Position numbers and translations under genes: made by a program. DNA of 64,000 nt from Bromus sterilis (Eukaryota > Streptophyta > Magnoliopsida > Poales > Poaceae), in contig OX465598.1 in the NCBI GenBank assembly GCA_950022295.1, positions 187,793,501 to 187,857,500 on the forward strand. Reading direction: 5' to 3'. The notes below the pieces were generated by a model. The model was not told the DNA's origin and ran no database searches. It saw nothing but the letters and a program-made list of their open reading frames with translations. Below, piece after piece: positions 59,344 to 64,000 of the stretch. The stretch's first letter is position 1. Every line of letters starts with the position of its first letter.

Positions 59344-61667
59344 AAAGACTCATGACATGTCGTAGTTTCCGATTCTAGCTTTGAGCACTAGTGCGGCATT
59401 CCCTGGGCGAGGGATGGCTGGCGGGTGGTCTTCTCTAGTGAAGATGATGTCGGTCTCGGACCCACGGAGGTATTCTGGTACAGCCGGGTGGGACGAGACT
59501 GCGAGGAAAACTTGTCTCGTGACTTGTTTCTTCTTCCTGTTGGACGACCTTCCTTCTTGGATCATGTAGATGCGACCGTGTGCCTCTGGATATTCTTCTT
59601 TTTCATTGGGCGATGAGCGCCGCTCCTGGATGGCATCTACCTGTCTTGCTGGCACTGCGGGTGGGGGTGGTGCATTGTGGGCGATTGGCCTGACTGCCAC
59701 GCTTGCCAGGGGTTGCGTTGTTAGAGCTGTGGACCGGCTCTTTTCTTCTTAGAGCTCGTTGAAGCGCCTGCGGTTCCTGAGGGTGTGGCTTGATCGTATT
59801 TCTCCACGCTCGGTTCTGAAACCATGTATTGTGCCAGGTCCGTCTAGCTGATCTTTGGCCGAGCGGGATGTCCGTGCGTCATCTCATGGCTGTCTGAGCC
59901 TCAAGTCCCACTTTTGGGCGTGTGCTGGATCTTCCGGGTTGTCTCTTTGCTGCGTTATGTTGTCGTCGCGATGTCGGCCATCTCTATCGCCCGGGAAGCC
60001 GGTCGGGACCATGTCGGGTCCTATGTCGGCGTAGAAGTTGCGTCTGGGCCTTTTCCTTCTTTGGTCGAAACCTCCCCGTCGTAGTAGTCATAGTAGCGAT
60101 CTGTGCGAGTCGTAAGAGCGTACGATTCGTTGCGCACGGAGTCCTCTCCGTCGGCCCATTTGTTGGCATGTTCTAGTAACTCCGTGAGTGTTTGGACTTT
60201 GAGCTACCCGAGTTGCTCTTTGAAGTTTACGCGTTGTAGGCTTCTTCTAAACACGTCAATTGTGCTTTCATCTGATATGTCCTCGGCTCAGTTTTTGAGT
60301 ATGTTCCATCATTGGATGTATGACCTTAAGGATTCTCTGGTTCCTTGTCTACAAGCTCTGAGTTCCTCGACTGAGGCCGACCGCTTATTGGTTGACTTGA
60401 AATTCTCGATGAAGGCACCGCGGAACTTTTTCCATGAGCTAATGGAGCCCTGTTGTAGGTTTTTTAGCCAGTGCTGGGCCAAGCCTTCAAGCATGAGTTG
60501 CACGTATTGCATTGTTGTGGTCTTGGTTCCTCGCTGTAACTTGACATCAGTGAGGTAGTCATCGAGCCATGCCTCTGTTTCTTCTAATCCATCATACTTG
60601 TGGGTCGTGGAGTTTATCTTGAAACCTCTGGGCATGGGCGTCTCGCGTATGTCTCGAGCGAAACATAGGGCTCCGCAAGGTTCGAGATCTTCGTCAGATG
60701 CATGCTCGTCCGAGTAGCCGTGCGTCTATGTCTTCCTCGGTTGATTTTGTTTTGTGTGATATCGTCCCGTGCGTCCCGTCGCTGGTCGCTGTTGCCTCGG
60801 TTGCTGCGGTCATCCCTTTCTCGGTCTCTGCTTTTGTCATGGCGCCTGAGCCAGTTGTCGTTGCTGTCGTCGTCGTCGGGCGAGCTGGGGTCCATGTCTG
60901 GTGTCTGCTCGCGGGGTGTTCGTCTTTTGTTCGACTTTTTGAGTGCTGAAGCGGCGATCGCGTCGCTCATTACCTTGAGCGCTCGCGCCATGTTGCGCTC
61001 AGCTTTGTCTTTTTCGCTGCTTCGAGCGCGATGGAGGTATTCTTGAGCTGTAATTAGGGATTTAGCTCATGTGAGATGCTTTTCTTGCTCGTCATCGTCT
61101 TCTAGCCTGAAGTCGTCGTCCAATTTGCGGGCGACTTTTTTCTTGTCCGTGCGGCGCAGGTTGCTGAATCTGGATTTGTCTCGAGAGGGAGAGCTCTGAT
61201 CGGAAAGGTCACTCGAGTGCTCGGGTGATGCTTTACGAGTGGTTCTCGAGTAGCTCCCCGTTCTTCTTTGATTTTCTAGCTTGAGAGTAACCATCTTGTT
61301 TTCTTGGTGACATCGCTTGCTAGTTTGTTGTAAGCTCTAATCTCGCCGCGAGTTCCACTTTTTGGAAGGAGTTTACCGCATCTTACCGCATCTTTTACTC
61401 TAGCGATTGCTTCTTTCGATAGGTAAATTGTTTCAGTGGGCTCATCCTGTCTTGCGGCTTCTGAGTCCTAGCGTCTGCTGCTTTCAGGTGGATCATCCTG
61501 CCTTCTGAATTCTTTTCTTGGTATGGTTCCCGGTTCGCTGAGGGTGACTATCATCTGGCCAGCGTTGCTGGGATCGCTGTTTCCGTTGTTTGAGTGTGCG
61601 TACTATGACTGTTCGGGGCATTTTCTCTGTCCTTGTCATCTGAAGTCGGCTCGTGGGTGTCCGCCAT
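59344..61667 (-). pseudogene. Tat-like gag, frameshifted
   Basis: Likely starts at the ATG 61665-61667 (MADTHEPTSDDKDRENAPNS). A charged Arg/Asp-rich middle (61294-60614) contains DKSRDRERDDRSNRG. The capsid-like part (60635-60309) contains KYDGLEETEAWLDDYL and then LEGLAQHWLKNL. At least one frameshift lies between these (about 60620-60640), and several stops occur between 60300 and 59344. No intact zinc knuckle was found. The order gag then protease fits the minus-strand element. Confidence 0.75.
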
Positions 61668-62052
61668 GAATACCTGGAACGGCATCGGGGTCACCAACTT
61701 AGTCCTTTTTCCTATCTATTTTTTCCATGCGAGTGGCGTGCTTGCGCAGTCGCGAGCAATACTGTGGACAGGGCTGAGGTGGCTGGCCCGAAGGACTCAC
61801 GGAGTAGTCGGGTGGGTCGGGGTTGTGTTTTTGGCTGACGTTGTCTTGTGCGATGTGGCTGTTCTGAGTGCCCGAGCATCGTCTGTGAGGCGAAGGGTGC
61901 CCCAGTGGTTGACGTGGGTGTTGAGCATCCCGAAGGTCAGATCTGCTCCTGTGCGGAGGTCAGCGAAAGCTAGTCGCTAGACGGGGAGGTGCGCGATGAA
62001 GCCAAGGGACACGAACAGATTTGATTCTGCTCGAGTCGTGGAGATGCCGCAT
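61668..62052 (-). other. Upstream (5') region of the Tat-like element
   Basis: No supported gene. It lies before the gag start on the minus strand and would be leader or LTR. It is cut at 62052 by the CRM insertion. The five bases before that, CGCAT, would be the TSD. Confidence 0.45.
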
Positions 62053-62969
62053 TGATGAGGACATCCCTACTAATGTTACACCCATACCCTCACCAACTAC
62101 ACATACTGGACCAGTTACTAGAGCACGTGCACGTCAACTAAATTATCAGGTACTTTCGTTTCTTGCGAATCCTTCTATTGTTCATGAACATATGATGCTG
62201 CCTAAATTAGATACTTTTGTTTTGGTTATGAATGAAGGACCTAGCATGGACAAGAAGGATGGTCATTGGAGCGGGATCAAGAATGGAGAAGAAGGTGCGC
62301 GCGGGGGAAAGTACAGTGGAGCTTCCAGTGGGGATTTTCGCACGTTGAAGCCACCATAAGACATGCATGAAGGCTTGGACGGAATACACGAGATGCCACT
62401 TCATTATTTTCGTCCAAGAGCAATTATAGGTGCTGCGTCACCTTAATATTGGGCTGGGCCCATGTAATTTCGAAATACCACATTATAGGCAGTTTTTAGA
62501 GTCCGTATGTGTGGGGAAACCGAGTTAGGGTTGTTTTCGGACCCCACCTCCAAGGGGTCACGAAAATCCCCTCTGTTCCCCCATATATACAGCCCTTAGG
62601 GCGTCGTTTAGACTTGGGTTTTAATTAGATTTAAGTTAGCCATAGCCGCAACTTCGAGTTCTTCGTTTGTGTCGTCCGACCAGGCCAAGACCGCATTGGA
62701 ACCCCAACTTCTGTTAATCTTTCATCTTATATTCGCAATATCCAGATTGCAATTTTTAGTTCTTGCTTGTTCTTCGATTGCTTGCAGGAATTGACCTTCG
62801 TGGTCAGGTTGATCGTGCACCCGCGGGATCAATAACCTCTCGGAGTTGGTTTAGCGATTGCTAAGGCGCAACGTCTTCGCACGTTCGTAGTCGGGTCGTG
62901 AAAGTCTACTCCACCAAAAATCGATCTCCACCATCTCATCGAAACATCGGGACACCTTCGCCTCTATCA
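62053..62969 (+). repeat. CRM5 5' LTR
   Basis: 917 bp, TGATGAGGACATC to CGCCTCTATCA. The tail-coding part stops at 62357-62359 and its protein sequence matches the tail coded by L2 (both share VMNEGPSMDKKD). Confidence 0.93.
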
Positions 62970-62971
62970 AG

Positions 62972-62981
62972 TGGTATCCGA
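62972..62981 (+). other. Altered primer binding site (CRM5)
   Basis: TGGTATCCGA instead of TGGTATCAGA, a single change from the Met-tRNA complement. Confidence 0.75.
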
Positions 62982-63458
62982 TTTCCAGGTTGCTCGGTGA
63001 GATTTACCAGTTTTCGTAGTCTAGATTGGTTCTGTTTTTCATACCTACAGTCCACGAAAAAGCCAACAAAAAAAATTAGGGTTAGATCATCACGTCCCAA
63101 AACAGTCCGAGCCTTTGTCCAGTTTTCTTTACAGTAGTTTGCATTGTTGAATTTGCGGTTGCATCGTTGTGTCGAGTTGCTGATCTTAGCGTCTAGTTAC
63201 CTTAGAGTTTCGAGTTCTGATCACAGTTTTGTCACGCCGCCGCCGAACAGTAGTACACCACCACGTTCCGCCAATCCGAGTCCAGATACACCACCACGTT
63301 CCGCCAAGCAGAGTCCATACACACCACCACAACCTACCGATCCGAGTTGAGTTCCACCATCAGTACGGTTCCTGATATCCCCGTAGCCAGAATAGTTTTG
63401 AGTTGATTAGAGTCGGATTTCACCAATCTTTTGTCGTACGTAGAAGAGGGTGATTTCC

Positions 63459-63490
<32 letters not shown>

Positions 63491-63647
63491 CACGCTTTTC
63501 AGAGCAGTTTTTAGGCCAAAAATTTCAGGGGTAAAAAAATTTCGTGCCCATACGTTCCTTAGGTCCAGAAACTCGTTTTGAGACGTTCGCCACCATAGTG
63601 ATTTTTTCGCACTTTTTCAGCCCCCGCAGTCCCGCATCGCCAAAAAA

Positions 63648-63679
<32 letters not shown>

Positions 63680-64000
63680 AGAAAAAAAAATTCAGAGTGT
63701 GCTTCACAGTTGTTACGTGCCGCGCCGTGCTTTCGTTGGTGTTTTAGGCTCGCGTCTCTAGTACGGTCTAGCCTAGGATCAGCACAGTACCGACGTTGAG
63801 TGTTTATTCAGCTTTGCATCTCTGTTTTGATGACTGTTGAGTTTTTTCCTACCATACTTGTCAGCCTTCCTACAGCTCCACATATATTCTACATCGTGCG
63901 TTTTGACACCGCCTGGCCATCGCTCTACCACATCTCTGAGAGTTTTGACCCGTTGGTTGTACATCACCACCTGCTGCTAGGTAAGAATCGGTAAGAACGT
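62982..64000 (+). other. CRM5 leader with long A tracts
   Basis: Non-coding. A run of about 25 A lies at 63460-63484 and a second A-rich block at about 63642-63690. The 180 bp between them is what CRM1 has lost. Confidence 0.8.

Larger units (their letters stand above)
62053..64000 (+). mobile_element. CRM5: 5' end of a CRM-type element, runs off the window
   Basis: 5' LTR 62053-62969, primer site, and leader to the window end, colinear with the other CRM leaders including the GTAAGAA pair just before 64000. The gag start would follow roughly 100 bp beyond. The coding state cannot be judged. Confidence 0.9.

Noticed and set aside
63460..63690. Long A tracts as possible LINE or SINE poly(A) tails
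   Set aside because: They are at fixed positions in the CRM leader in several copies and no LINE/SINE body or TSD is next to them.
1..64000. Host gene, tRNA/rRNA gene, centromeric satellite or CRISPR array
   Set aside because: Every large ORF is retrotransposon-derived, no cloverleaf or rRNA sequence was recognised, the only tandem array is the 67-bp repeat inside an element, and the organism is a plant.

Overview
This window has no recognisable host gene, RNA gene, CRISPR array or bacterial feature. It is a block of nested LTR retrotransposons, almost all Ty3/gypsy, of the kind found between genes or near centromeres in a large grass genome. Triticeae (wheat, barley, rye or Aegilops) is the best guess, from the LTR types and the nesting depth; this is recognition, not a database result. 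Strand and nesting were worked out from LTR termini and 5-bp target-site duplications (TSDs). Family letters (B, C, E, Tat) are labels for this window only.

Layout. (1) 1-14083: the 3' part of a long-LTR element 'B1' (+). Its internal region is split by a 4.3-kb solo LTR 'C1' (69-11946, minus, TSD TCTCT), itself split by a complete CRM-type chromovirus 'CRM1' (3415-10962, +, TSD GGTGA). (2) 14121-16611: minus-strand remains of Tat-like gypsy gag and integrase. (3) 16617-25078: a second B element (minus, TSD TTGGT) carrying a 5'-truncated CRM element 'CRM2'. (4) 25317-49544: element 'C2' (+, TSD TCGAT), with 4.2-kb LTRs around only about 0.6 kb of non-coding internal DNA. It has absorbed a solo CRM LTR (29523-30438, TSD GTTAC), a solo C LTR 'C4' (31547-35814, TSD CCACC), a diverged solo CRM LTR (37064-38175, TSD AATGT) and a composite CRM element (40548-49493, minus, TSD TCTGG) with three LTRs and one uninterrupted 1693-residue gag-pol. 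(5) 49684-62052: a Tat-like element (minus) with gag, protease, a 67-bp tandem repeat and an antisense ORF, split by a 3.9-kb solo LTR 'E' (52932-56818, TSD TGAAG). (6) 62053-64000: the 5' end of another CRM element that runs off the window.

How the parts work together. The only complete protein-coding unit is the CRM gag-pol at 42388-47469: Gag with zinc knuckle, protease, reverse transcriptase, RNase H, integrase, and a tail translated from the 3' LTR. CRM1 and CRM2 are broken versions of it. Element C has no coding capacity and would need enzymes from another element; its primer site and internal 3' end resemble the Tekay/Del lineage. The most interesting points are: the CRM polypurine tract and LTR edge lie inside a conserved acidic protein motif; the C family is nearly all LTR; a roughly 60-bp palindrome-rich block is shared by the otherwise dissimilar C and E LTRs; the composite CRM element and its mosaic LTR; and five precise solo LTRs. 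Density of CRM insertions hints at centromeric or pericentromeric DNA, but no satellite array is present to confirm it.
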